64,000 nucleotides of DNA, taken from the NCBI GenBank assembly GCA_963665155.2, contig OY761986.2, positions 558,001 through 622,000 on the forward strand. Direction: 5' to 3'. This stretch comes from UBA1141 sp963665155. GTDB taxonomy: Bacteria; Chloroflexota; Dehalococcoidia; Lucifugimonadales; UBA3495. Position numbers and translations under genes: made by a program. Numbering within the stretch: position 1 is the stretch's first letter; every line of letters begins with the position of its first letter. The notes below the pieces were generated by a model. It had not been told where the DNA came from. It was given only the letters and a program-made list of their open reading frames with translations, and ran no database searches. Shown piece after piece: positions 27,662-36,256 of the stretch.

Positions 27662-28831
27662 ATGACTACTAAAGCAGTAGAGATCCACGGCCTCTGTGAC
27701 GAGCGTTTTTCCCCGGTCCGCGATGCTTTTGCTAGGAACTTCGAGGAACTCGGCGATGTCGGAGCCGCTGTCGCCGTAACCATCGACGGTAAACCGGTGA
27801 TAGACCTTTGGGGAGGTGTGGTCGACAAGGAGACCATGGACCCGTGGCGGCAGGATACCTTAGTGACTGTTTACTCCACCACCAAAGGAATGACCACAAT
27901 CTGTGCCCACCGGCTGGTGGAGCAGGGACTTTTGGACCTCAACGCCCCGGTGGCCAAATACTGGCCAGAGTTCACCCAAGCGGGTAAGGCCGAGGTTCCG
28001 GTACACATGCTGCTGAGTCACCGGGTTGGCTTGCCGACGGTGAGCGACGAGGTGCCTGAGGGAGCCGTCTTCGACTGGAATAAGATGACCGATGTCCTAG
28101 CCCGCCAGAAGCCCTTCTGGGAGCCGGGTACCAAACACGGGTACCACGGACTCACCTTTGGATGGCTGGTAGGAGAAGTGGTACGCCGTATCAGCGGCAA
28201 GAGCTTGGGCACATTCTTCCGCGATGAAGTGGCATTACCTTTGGGACTTGATTTCCACATCGGTGTTGATCCCAAGCATGACGCCCGTATTGCCACCATG
28301 TACACGGCCATTGCGCCGATGGAGGTTGCCCGCCAATTGGAGCAACTCCAGCAGGAGGTTCGGGAGCGCATGAGCGCGGATCTGTTGGCGGCGCGGGCCA
28401 ACATCTCTATTCAAGGCGCCCACAACTCGGAGGCTTGGAGACGGTCCGAGCTACCTGCGGCAAACGGGCACAGCGACGCCCGCTCATTGGCGAAAGTATA
28501 TGGAGCGCTGGCTTGCGGCGGAGGCCTGGACGGCGGGGACGTGTTGAGTCCGGAATCAATCGCCAGAGCCACCATCGAACAGGCCGCTGGTCCCGACGTC
28601 ATGCTGCCGTATCCGACTCGGTTTGCTCAAGGTTTCTGGCTCTCCAGCGACGGAAACATGGGGCCACACCCCGGAAACTTCGGCCATCCTGGCGCGGGGG
28701 GCTCGGTTGGCTTCGCCGATCCCGAAAGGCGGATCGGATTCGGCTACGTCATGAACCAGATGAAGGTGGGCCTACAGGGTGAGGCGACCACAAGCCGGAG
28801 TCTCATAAATGCTTTGTACAGTTTGCTGTAA
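27662..28831 (+). CDS. Serine hydrolase, beta-lactamase/EstB family
   Basis: An intact 389-residue penicillin-binding-protein-like hydrolase. Start ATG 27662 follows a strong AAGGAGG. The SxxK nucleophile/base pair is Ser72-Thr-Thr-Lys75 in VTVYSTTKGMTTI; the Tyr motif lies in GYHGLTFGWLVGEVVRR; the third motif is in FGHPGAGGSVGFADPERRIG. Members hydrolyse esters or lactones (EstB type) or act as D-aminopeptidases. No signal peptide is seen, so it is probably cytoplasmic. It is a paralogue of the broken gene at 21551-22706 and shows what that one looked like. Confidence 0.9.
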   Translation: MTTKAVEIHGLCDERFSPVRDAFARNFEELGDVGAAVAVTIDGKPVIDLWGGVVDKETMDPWRQDTLVTVYSTTKGMTTICAHRLVEQGLLDLNAPVAKYWPEFTQAGKAEVPVHMLLSHRVGLPTVSDEVPEGAVFDWNKMTDVLARQKPFWEPGTKHGYHGLTFGWLVGEVVRRISGKSLGTFFRDEVALPLGLDFHIGVDPKHDARIATMYTAIAPMEVARQLEQLQQEVRERMSADLLAARANISIQGAHNSEAWRRSELPAANGHSDARSLAKVYGALACGGGLDGGDVLSPESIARATIEQAAGPDVMLPYPTRFAQGFWLSSDGNMGPHPGNFGHPGAGGSVGFADPERRIGFGYVMNQMKVGLQGEATTSRSLINALYSLL

Positions 28832-28872
28832 GCATCAGTATTGGCAAGAGGTGCCTGAGGCGAGGTTTAGAG

Positions 28873-29424
28873 TTGTTAGTGAATGACCTTCTGATTATTT
28901 CTGGGCTTAATTCTGGTGATGTTGGATTGGAGCGTTCCGAATTCTTCGTGGTGGAGGCAATACACCAAGCCGTATCGAAGATGCAGGCGGAGATCGATTC
29001 CAAAGACCTGCAGATTCTGATCTCAGGTGAACCAGGTAATGTAGTTGCCCATGCGGACAGAAGTCGCGTCATCCAGATCGTGGCTAATCTTCTGGATAAT
29101 GCGATTAAATACAGTCCAAGGGGTACGTCCATTGGAATTCAAATGGTTCCTGACCCAGATAGGCACTTGGTGCAAATTAATGTTTCGGACGAAGGCCCCG
29201 GAGTCGTCGCCGGAGACAAAGATAAGCTGTTCCAAAATTTTTTCCGGGCTTACAATTCAAGCACTAGATCAACAGCGGGAACTGGCTTGGGGTTGGCCAT
29301 AGCAAAAGCGTTGGTGGAGCTACAGGGCGGCGATATATGGGTGCAAAGCCAACCGGGCGAAGGAAGTACTTTCAGCTTTACCCTGCCCCAAACCAGCGCA
29401 AATTTGACTGTGGAACAAGATTAA
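28873..29424 (+). pseudogene. C-terminal fragment of a sensor histidine kinase
   Basis: A 183-codon frame opening at a TTG with no clear ribosome site. It begins inside the second helix of the HisKA domain (LVNDLLIISGLNSGDVGLER) and then has a complete ATP-binding domain: N box NLLDNAIKYSP, G1 box DEGPGV, F box KLFQNFF and G2 box GTGLGLAIAKALV. The phospho-acceptor histidine helix and any sensor domain are missing, and only 41 bp separate it from the upstream serine hydrolase stop. So a deletion probably removed the 5' part. The remaining ATPase domain is undamaged, so recent truncation or reuse is possible. Confidence 0.75.
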
Positions 29425-29664
29425 AATAGCTGTAGGACGACAATCAAAGAGGCGGGAGCAACACTAAATAACGGCGGCACAGTGGCATCTTGTCCGCTAG
29501 AGCCATCGTCTGAGCGGCACTAGGCCTTCTTCTGTGCTGGACTGCTGCCGTGCTAGGCGATACCATGATTTCAACTCGCTGAGATTAACCGTGCCGGGTT
29601 GGACCGTTCCAAAATGATCTTACTCGGAGCCGTTAATCCGCAATATCGGGAGGTTGGAAGCAGA

Positions 29665-30555
29665 ATGCCGGTCGATAGCTACAAGTGGTTGCCGTTTAGC
29701 TTGGCGGCGTGGATGAAAAAGGAATATCAAGCACCAGATGGGAAAGCCAACACACGGTTCACTCCACTAACGAAACCACTGAGCCAGACGCGGTTCGCTC
29801 TTTTGACTACGGGCGGGCTGTACCTGAAAGGCCACCAGCAACCGTTCGATATTCATCGGGAGGCCCGAGAACCCGAATGGGGCGACCCCAGCTTTCGCAT
29901 TATCCCCAGGGAAACCCTCACGGGAGAGGTCGCGCTTGCTCATACTCACTACAACCCGGTCGATGCGGAAGAGGACTTCAACATCCTGTTGCCGATACAC
30001 AGGTTTCTCGAGTTGGAAAAACCCGGCGAGATCGGCTCGTTAGCACCCAGCGCCTACTCGGTAATGGGATATCAAGGACACCCAATTCCCGACTACACCC
30101 AGTGGCGGGAAAGATACGGTCCGGAAATGCTGGAGCGTATGAAATCCGAGGATGTTGAGGCATTGCTCCTGACCCCTGCTTGACCCGGCTGCTGTAAGGA
30201 CGTGCTGGTTCTAGCGCGTATGTTTGAAGAGAGCGGCTTAAGCACAATTTTGGTTACCATGATGCCCACATGGGCAGAGCAATACGGAGTTCCGAGGGCG
30301 GTGGCGGTAGAGTTCCCTTTTGGCCATCCCTTGGGGTTGCCCGGACACCCGCTCATGCAGACAGCAGTGATCAATGACGCCCTAAAGGTGTTGAAAGAGG
30401 CTCAAGGGCCCAACACCGTGGTTCATCTTGACCATAGTTGGCCCGAAGACGAGGCGCAGTGGCGACGTCAGTGGCAGCCTACTGGCGCGTCACCGTTGAT
30501 CGCTAAACATTTGGACCAGATTCGGGCGATGCGTCCCAGGACGACTGGCTCGTAG
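29665..30555 (+). CDS. GrdB/PrdB-like reductase protein, selenocysteine candidate (UGA at 30181)
   Basis: Reading through the single UGA at 30181-30183 gives one 296-residue protein in a single frame. It resembles the selenoprotein B family of glycine/sarcosine/betaine/D-proline reductases: ALLTTGGLYLKGHQQPFDIH, GEVALAHTHYNPVDAEEDFN, APSAYSVMGYQGHPI, DVEALLLTPA-U-PGCCKDVL, VTMMPTWAEQYGVPRAVAVE and FPFGHPLGLPGHP. The UGA is residue 173 and forms U-P-G-C, the UxxC redox motif at the position where family members have Sec or Cys. Downstream homology continues without a break, and a SECIS-like hairpin follows. ATG 29665 has GGGAGG upstream. These proteins cleave C-N bonds or reduce disulfides; in aerobes the stand-alone role is unknown. 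The alternative is a recent nonsense mutation. Confidence 0.78.
30200..30219 (+). promoter_or_regulatory. Bacterial SECIS-like hairpin after UGA 30181
   Basis: Seven base pairs, ACGUGCU (30200-30206) with AGCGCGU (30213-30219), one of them U-G, close a six-base loop GGUUCU. The loop starts 23 nt after the UGA and has G at both of its first positions. Bacterial SECIS elements need an apical loop roughly 16-37 nt after UGA with a G among the first two loop bases, so the structure fits. It should recruit SelB. Confidence 0.7.
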
Positions 30556-30924
30556 TGCCTCTATAGTGGCTCTATGGATGGACGAATTACCAGCGCGTTC
30601 CCATTCGTCCCTGGTTTTCTTGCAATTGGCGCCGGAAGGTCCAACGTGACCGCTTCGCACTTCATCATCGAATTTCCGAAGGGGATTCCCACCGGCGGTG
30701 ATGGTCTCAGTCGCATCTTCGAGAAAAGTCGGACAAGGCTGTACACTGCGTTCCAATGGTCGGGATAGTATCCGCCTCCTGTACAACTTCCACCGAGAAG
30801 CTCGTGACCACCAAATGTCCGATAGGCTTCATTAGCAATCAGGAGAAATCAGCTCCAAAGTCTCAGCTCCAAAGTCAAAAACCTCCCAACACTACTCGCC
30901 ACGTTAATTTGACCCCCGGTCTTA
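30556..30924. other. Intergenic, no convincing gene
   Basis: A 98-codon minus-strand frame overlaps the end of the GrdB-like gene and lacks a ribosome site; I treat it as chance. The last nine bases (CCGGTCTTA, 30916-30924) are the left target duplication of the next element. Confidence 0.4.
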
Positions 30925-31064
30925 GCTAACAGGGGTAGGTAAATGCTCAAACTACATACTCACGAGTGAAAATACTCAGAAGTCCCCCTTTACGAAAGGG
31001 GGACTTATTGGTGGTAAAAACCGGCGTTTCATTCGAGTCTCAGTAAATACCTACCCCTGTTAGC
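30925..31064. mobile_element. 140-bp MITE with 9-bp target duplication
   Basis: A 17-bp perfect terminal inverted repeat, GCTAACAGGGGTAGGTA at 30925-30941 and its complement at 31048-31064, is flanked on both sides by CCGGTCTTA (30916-30924 and 31065-31073), a perfect 9-bp direct repeat. No coding capacity. The centre holds a 12-bp perfect hairpin, AAGTCCCCCTTT with loop ACG, at 30980-31006, which could terminate transcription. Nine-base duplications suit an IS4/IS1-type transposase; none is in this window. Confidence 0.85.
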
Positions 31065-31150
31065 CCGGTCTTAAGGGACATCATGGGAATGTGTCTCTTG
31101 TGAAATGTCCTGGCACAGAACAATGACGGGCTGAATTTGGAACGGTGGTG

Positions 31151-31870
31151 ATGAAGAAGGGACAGATAAAGATCGAGTACGCAATCAGGGTCAGTCACCG
31201 CGCCAAGCGGGTGGTCCTTAAAGTCGGAGCGAACGGCCTGGAGGTTGTAATTCCAAGGCGGTTCGCCAAGCGGAGATTGCCTGAGATCGTTGAGGCCAAC
31301 CGGGCCTGGATCGAGCTTGAGCTACAAAAGGTCAAGGAGGCCCCTCCCCCTACCGCTCCGGACAATATTGACCTGGGCGCCATCGGTGAACCGTGGGAGG
31401 TTAAATATGCGCCAAAAACAGAAACCCGAATGCTGGCTAAGGAGGACGGCCCGCTTTCGCTTCTGATTGAAGGAGACACTGAAGATATCTTTCAGGTTTC
31501 GGCGGTACTAATTCGGTGGCTCCACTTGAAAGCTCATGCCCACTTGGTTCCTTGGCTCAGGGAAGTCAGCCAGGAAGTCGGTATTCCCTATGGCAAGGCG
31601 TCGGTCAGAGGACAGACCACTAGGTGGGCTAGCTGCTCCAAATCCGGGAACATCAGCTTGAACCGGAGCTTGTTATTTCTGCCGCCCCGCTTGGTCCGGC
31701 ACGTGTTCCTCCACGAACTCTGCCACATCAAAGAGTTGAACCACGCTCAGGAGTTTTGGAGTCTTCTGGAACAATTGGAGCCTGAGAGCAAGACCCTGGA
31801 ATCGGAGGTCAGGAGAGCGAGCCGCTACACACCCCAGTGGCTGTCCCTGCCCAAGCAGTTGACATCTTAA
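31151..31870 (+). CDS. YgjP/SprT-like zinc metallopeptidase (M48-type HELxH)
   Basis: A 239-residue protein of the YgjP-like family (DUF45). It has the N-terminal KIEYAIRVSHRAKRVVLKVG and VIPRRFAKRRLPEIVEANRA, then WASCSKSGNISLNRSLLFLP, then the zinc site HELCHIKELNHAQEFW (HELxH plus a third His), and ends in WLSLPKQ. This order and length are typical. The family is often found near type I restriction genes, and a dead hsdR lies 17 kb away, but no direct link is visible. I chose ATG 31151; GTG codons at 31145/31148 are alternatives. It lies just right of the 140-bp MITE, which may have changed its upstream region. Confidence 0.9.
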   Translation: MKKGQIKIEYAIRVSHRAKRVVLKVGANGLEVVIPRRFAKRRLPEIVEANRAWIELELQKVKEAPPPTAPDNIDLGAIGEPWEVKYAPKTETRMLAKEDGPLSLLIEGDTEDIFQVSAVLIRWLHLKAHAHLVPWLREVSQEVGIPYGKASVRGQTTRWASCSKSGNISLNRSLLFLPPRLVRHVFLHELCHIKELNHAQEFWSLLEQLEPESKTLESEVRRASRYTPQWLSLPKQLTS

Positions 31871-32433
31871 GCCCACTAGCCTCGCGAGGTTGCTATGGGT
31901 ATTCCAACCGCACCGGGATATTTAGAGACCGACTGTGGCCATGGAGGATAGCTTGAATCTATTGAACCGTGGTTCTAGCTGCTATTTGATCGCTTAACAT
32001 AACGTAACTGATACGCGTTAACTCACGTCGCCCTGACTACCCCGCCGAAGCAGGGCCTGTGGTGTGTATTGGCGGTAGTCGGAACAAGAAACTCCGGGCC
32101 CTGTTCTCAAGGTGGGCTGATTCGAGACCAGCGAAAGCTGTTAAATTTAGGGGCAACGGCCCTTTAAGCGATAAGGGTTCTAAATATCTCCTCGGCGTGG
32201 CTGAACAGTATGAAATGTCCCTCCCCGGGATAGACCATCATGGCGCAAATTGGGATTGCACCCGCATAATACTCACCCATTTGCATCGGTACGTTACGGT
32301 CGGCATCCCCATGCCAGACGTGGACCTTCATCTGAATGTCTTGAGCGCGAAACCCCCAAGGTCTTAGGAATGTTACGCCGTCTTGATAGGCGCCACTTTC
32401 ACCGGTTCGAAACATTTCCCTCATGCCATCTAG

Positions 32434-32578
32434 TATTACAACGACGGTTCCTCTGGCAGGGCGATTTTCGAGAATGATTTGAACCTAATAACGTGATGCG
32501 ATGAGCCTACCGCGATAGCCCGCTGGCAGCCGAATACGAAGGGGAAGACGAAATATTTGGTAATCCGTCGTTGTAATA
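32434..32578. mobile_element. MITE type A, copy 1 (IS701-like ends)
   Basis: 145 bp between CTAG copies at 32430-32433 and 32579-32582. Ends read TATTACAACGACGG. It is inserted in the third piece boundary of the alpha/beta hydrolase, at the Leu codon CTA of NGLLDGM, where CTAG was the original sequence. Copy 2, in opposite orientation, is at 61842-61982 and differs by a 4-bp deletion and a few bases. Confidence 0.92.
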
Positions 32579-32915
32579 CTAGCAATCCGTTTCTGAATTC
32601 GGGCTCGGAAAGGACGGCCTTGTCCGCTTCAGGCAGCGCAGACAACTTCTCTTTCACAAACCTCTGAGGGCTGAAGCGCACCATACGACTTATTCTCCAG
32701 ACGATCGGTTTCAGAACCCAGGGTGCTTTATTGCCAAACCAAAGGATGATCCGTCCGGCCCCAATCATCCCTCGAGTCGCTGCCGGACGATTCAGGGTCG
32801 CAATCCCGGCAATCATTCCGGCGGCCGCCAACCGGTGGGGAATCTTGTAAGCGCACGCCGCTACATAGGGCCCGCCAAATGACCACCCGGAGACCGCAAA
32901 CCGATCAATGCCTAG

Positions 32916-33086
32916 AAACTCGGACGGAAACCCCGATTCTCCCCAAGCCGTCGTTTTCTTAACGTCGATTATCGAAGTAACAGTTGGTTATTGAAACGTA
33001 TTACATATACTATTATACCGTATAAGACTGGAATACGTCTGCTTGGCGTAGCGCGAAACCCGGCCAATGGCTTTCCGGCCAGACCT
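32916..33086. mobile_element. MITE type C (IS1182-like ends)
   Basis: 171 bp between CTAG at 32912-32915 and CTAG at 33087-33090. Its ends, AAACTCGGACGGAAAC on the left and AGGTCTGGCCGGAAAG read inward from the right, resemble the IS1182 ends in this window (AACTCCGGCCGAAAAG and AAACCCGGCTGAAAAG): GG at 7-8, then CG or TG, then AAA. No coding capacity. Its right CTAG is shared with MITE B copy 1. Confidence 0.7.
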
Positions 33087-33090
33087 CTAG

Positions 33091-33235
33091 TATTACAACG
33101 ACGCTTTCTCAAATTGGTCAGTTTTGGGGCAGAAATCGCTTCGCGGAACGCAAGACCACAAAGCTGTCAGCCCACGCGCCTAACAGCCATGAAGAGGTGC
33201 TCAAGGCCCCTTTTTTGTGATCCGTCGTTGTAATA
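33091..33235. mobile_element. MITE type B, copy 1 (IS701-like ends)
   Basis: 145 bp between CTAG at 33087-33090 and 33236-33239, ending in TATTACAACGACGC and TATTACAACGACGG. Together with MITE C it fills one original CTAG inside the Leu codon of ADSLGIDRF. Copy 2 is at 36782-36926, inverted and nearly identical. The ATCACAAAA end matches the ATTACAAAA end of type A, so A and B are related. Confidence 0.92.
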
Positions 33236-33539
33236 CTAGGCTATCGGCCAATGCGGCCACATCGTCTGGCCAGTCCACTATTTTTCGGCCAGGCTTAAGG
33301 TCGGACAAGCCACACCCTGGACGGTCAATACTAATCACACGAGTGCCCAAGGATTGGGCAACATCATGGATGGGGCCAAATTCGAGCCGTGAACTGAGCC
33401 ATCCGTGGAAATGAAAAATCGGCTTCCCTGAAGGGTCTCCATACTCGGCATACCCCAACAGACGTCCGTCGGCAAGGCGGAACTGCTTAGCAAGAACCGC
33501 CGTCGGTCCCTTTGCTGACACCGAACCGTACTTCGACAT

Positions 33540-34116
33540 TATGGTTCTAATTCTCTGTTGCTCGCGACATAGAAAATTACGGTAATAAATGGAGTCCTGG
33601 AGTGTCAATGAGAGCCCAGGAGTGTCGGGGGTCCGATTCATTTACTTGTGGTTCGCAGAACCTCGACGGAATCACGGGATCTTATCAACCTGCGCCATTT
33701 TGCGCCGTGCGGACGAGAACGGCCACCCAAAGATGGATTTCACGTTCGGTCCTTGAAGCGACACTTAGATATTGCGGCTCCAATCCGAATAACCACGATC
33801 TTGTCGCTTCATTAACTAGGTCATGAACCAAGTCATGTGGAACCGGGTCATGTGGCCGACCCTGGGCTTCGACTGCCCCTAAACGAAGCTCTAACTGGTA
33901 GCGGCTAACCCGTCACCAATTTAACTGACGATATGATTCGAAGCCAGGGCTATTTGGAGGCCCATTCAGGGGGCCTAATGTACTTAGTCGTTGGGCTTGC
34001 GATTCAATGGGCCTTTTCACCGACAACGCCGGAGGCAGTACCAAGAAAAACAAGTACTGGCCCTAACTTGGACTCGTTCTACCGGATGGTACTCTTTGTG
34101 CTGCCCCCGTATTCGC
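33540..34116. other. Intergenic, no gene seen
   Basis: About 580 bp. If the alpha/beta hydrolase began at 33641 its first 34 codons lie here. The rest has no protein-like frame. CATGTGG and GGTCATG are repeated in 33818-33855 as a short imperfect tandem stretch. Confidence 0.4.
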
Positions 34117-35145
34117 TTATAGCTCCGTAATCAATACCCACATGGGCGCATTACCCAAAGCGTACGACTCTAGGGGTTCGAGCATACCGTTGCTCGTGTT
34201 GACCCTGTAGGAAGCGAGGCGGCCCGACTCCCGGCCAGCAGCGTAGAGGAAATTGCCTTGAGGGTCAAGGCTGAAAGCTCGGGGCACGGCTTCAGTGGGC
34301 ACTTGTCCAAGTGGCGTAAGACGACCGCTTGAGGCTTCGACAGAGAAACAGGCAATGCTGTCGTGACCTCGGTTAGGCGCATACAGAAATTTTCCGGAGA
34401 GCGTAATTTGAATTTGAGAGCAAGAGTTTAGGCCGCTGAAATCAGCGGGCAGTGTGGAAACGGTCTGGATTGGAGATATGGTGCCTTGAGATGCATCGAA
34501 ATTGTAGGCCGTTACGCTACAGCCTTGCTCGTTTGATGAATAAACCACGTCCAGTTCCGAGTGAAAACAGAGATGTCGCGGGCCCTCGGGCTCTGTGGGA
34601 GTAACTTTGAGCGGAGAGTTTGGCGTGAGGCTGCCAGCGTCTTCATCGAACTTGAACTGAAAAATGGCGTTGGGTCCCGTGTGCGCCCCCTCGGCGATGT
34701 GGGGAACCAGAGCAAACTTGTTAGACGGATCGGTCGTGATAAAGTGGGCGCCCGTGTCAGTTTGCAGCCACTCTGTTGGAGGGTGAGTTACTGTGCCGCC
34801 ATTTCCAATGCGATGGACGGCTACTTTTTCCTGATAATAGTAGGCGGACAGCAGAAACTTCCCCTTGCGATCAGTAGATATGTGTACCGGGTCTCCATCC
34901 AATTGGATGGAGTTAATTGGTGAGATGTCGCCAGACTTTCGATCTATTCTAAAGCTGGATATCCCGAAACGTTCGGGGTTTCTGTTTCCTGCGAACAGAT
35001 AATTCCTGTCCGGGTCTATCGCTAATGGCGCCGGCTGATTGACCGATATAGTGCCTTGCTCTTGCAGTTTGCCGGACGTGGGGTCCATTTCAAAGATAGC
35101 TATCTTGTCGTCATTTTGTACGGAAACGTACATAAAATAGGCCAT
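34117..35145 (-). CDS. Lactonase-family beta-propeller (6-phosphogluconolactonase-like)
   Basis: A 342-residue seven-bladed propeller of the Pgl-like lactonase family: YFMYVSVQNDDKIAIFEMDP, NQPAPLAIDPDRNYLFAGNR, DPVHISTDRKGKFLLSAYYY, GAHFITTDPSNKFALVPHIA, EPEGPRHLCFHSELDVVYSS, TLSGKFLYAPNRGHDSIACF and FSLDPQGNFLYAAGRESGRL. These are the blade repeats of the family. The E. coli homologue hydrolyses 6-phosphogluconolactone; many relatives act on other lactones, so I give no symbol. ATG 35145 is preceded by AGAGGTGATT. No signal peptide, so cytoplasmic. Confidence 0.92.
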   Translation of the reverse strand: MAYFMYVSVQNDDKIAIFEMDPTSGKLQEQGTISVNQPAPLAIDPDRNYLFAGNRNPERFGISSFRIDRKSGDISPINSIQLDGDPVHISTDRKGKFLLSAYYYQEKVAVHRIGNGGTVTHPPTEWLQTDTGAHFITTDPSNKFALVPHIAEGAHTGPNAIFQFKFDEDAGSLTPNSPLKVTPTEPEGPRHLCFHSELDVVYSSNEQGCSVTAYNFDASQGTISPIQTVSTLPADFSGLNSCSQIQITLSGKFLYAPNRGHDSIACFSVEASSGRLTPLGQVPTEAVPRAFSLDPQGNFLYAAGRESGRLASYRVNTSNGMLEPLESYALGNAPMWVLITEL

Positions 35146-35344
35146 GTAATCACCTCTGAGAACTGCTTGGTATCCCTAACAGAATTGACAGTCTAGCATA
35201 GGCGAGAGGTGTTTGCTGATTACCTTTACAATATCCTGAGATTCATTAGGCGAGGCCAATATGAGCGCCCAAATCCTGTAATATGCCTACGAAAGTTTCA
35301 CGTATATGTGCGTCATCACGCAGATGTGCGCGATCACCTAGCCG

Positions 35345-36251
35345 TCACAGGGTGATAACGGAGCGGAAAGAGTCGAAGAAAGAAGCGATGGGGACCACGG
35401 TCACGGCCATTGCCATGGCCACCATATAGTTGGCTTCCACCAACGACGCAGCCCCATTTCCGCCGGGCCGGGACACATAGATCACCTCTCCCAACCGGGT
35501 CACCGCCACCACTCCCAGCAAGAAAGCGTACAGCGGCACTTTGGATATCAGTTTTCCAGGGGAGTCCCATTGGCCATGGGAACCATGTCGCCTAGGGCCA
35601 AGGTCGCCAGGGGAATGGTCGCCAGGATCACCAGGGTGGCCGGCAAGAACATGTTGTCTTTCTTGTTGACTTTCTTAGCTTGATTATCAGCCTTTTTCTC
35701 GTTCCCAGCTGGCTTGGCCAGGTGCTTCTTGATCTGAAAGATACTGGTCCAGCTCTCCTTTACTCCCCCAGCCAACTGGCGATTTTTCTGGCCGTTCTTC
35801 TTTTTGGCCCGGCTCTGCTTCACGCTGCCAACCACAAAGAACACGGTCAACAACAGACCCCCCACGGCCACCGGCAACTGCCGTAATATTCCCGGCAAAA
35901 AGCCCAAGGCCGGCAGCGCGAAGACCATCTTGCCCCTCACCGCCGCCGGGTTCACCACCTCGGTGGACTCTACAGCGTCCCCTCTGAGGATAAAGTTGCC
36001 GTCGTCCTTCCTGGCGATTATGCGGTGAAGAATGGGCACCCGCTCACCGCTGGCGGTGTCGAAGTAGTACTCCACCACATCGCCGGGTTCGTAGGAGTTG
36101 CTGGGAGCACCACGAAGGCGCCAGGGTCCAAGGTGCCCACCATGCTCTCGGTCAGCACGAAGTGGTAGGAGGTATCCCCGCCCAGGGAGGTGGGCAGCCA
36201 GGAAGGCAAAGATACCGCAAAGACCGCGATCAATATCAGGTACTTGAGCAT
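35345..36251 (-). pseudogene. SipW-like signal peptidase I (S26B), frameshifted
   Basis: Minus-strand pieces of one membrane peptidase. Piece 1 from 36251: LKYLILIAVFAVSLPSWLPT, then YHFVLTESMVGTLDPGAFVV with the nucleophile Ser in ESM (family usually GSM). One base is lost near 36100-36110. Piece 2: NSYEPGDVVEYYFDTASGER, the S26B His in LHRIIARKDDGNFILRGDAV, RGKMVFALPALGFLP and a membrane segment, then a Lys-rich region (KKKNGQKNR, KKADNQAKKVNKKDN). A second shift near 35565 leads into further hydrophobic segments ending at 35345; these may belong to this protein or to a separate one. S26B enzymes of this type cleave exported biofilm/camelysin-like proteins, and one such candidate lies just upstream. 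Confidence 0.75.
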
Positions 36252-36256
36252 CTTTG

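Larger units (their letters stand above)
32164..33539 (-). pseudogene. Alpha/beta hydrolase gene interrupted by three CTAG-flanked MITEs
   Basis: Three minus-strand pieces form one hydrolase. Piece 1 (from ATG 33539): RLADGRLLGYAEYGDPSGKP, HFHGWLSSRLEFG, SIDRPGCGLSD, ending ADS. Piece 2: GIDRFAVSGWSFGGPYVAAC with the nucleophile Ser in GWSFGG, through LSEPEFRNGL. Piece 3: DGMREMFRTGESGAYQDGVT, with the Asp in HGDADRNVP and the His in YPGEGHF, ending at 32164. Removing the inserts and one CTAG copy at each site gives ADS-L-GIDRF and NGL-L-DGMRE with no frame loss and no other lesion, about 300 residues in all. So the gene was whole until the insertions. The true start may lie upstream at 33641; the ribosome site is weak at either. 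Confidence 0.9.

Noticed and set aside
32250..33233. Several frames sharing the peptide LVLQRR
   Set aside because: The peptide is the translation of the MITE end CTAGTATTACAACGACG; the frames are chance readings through MITEs, not a protein family.
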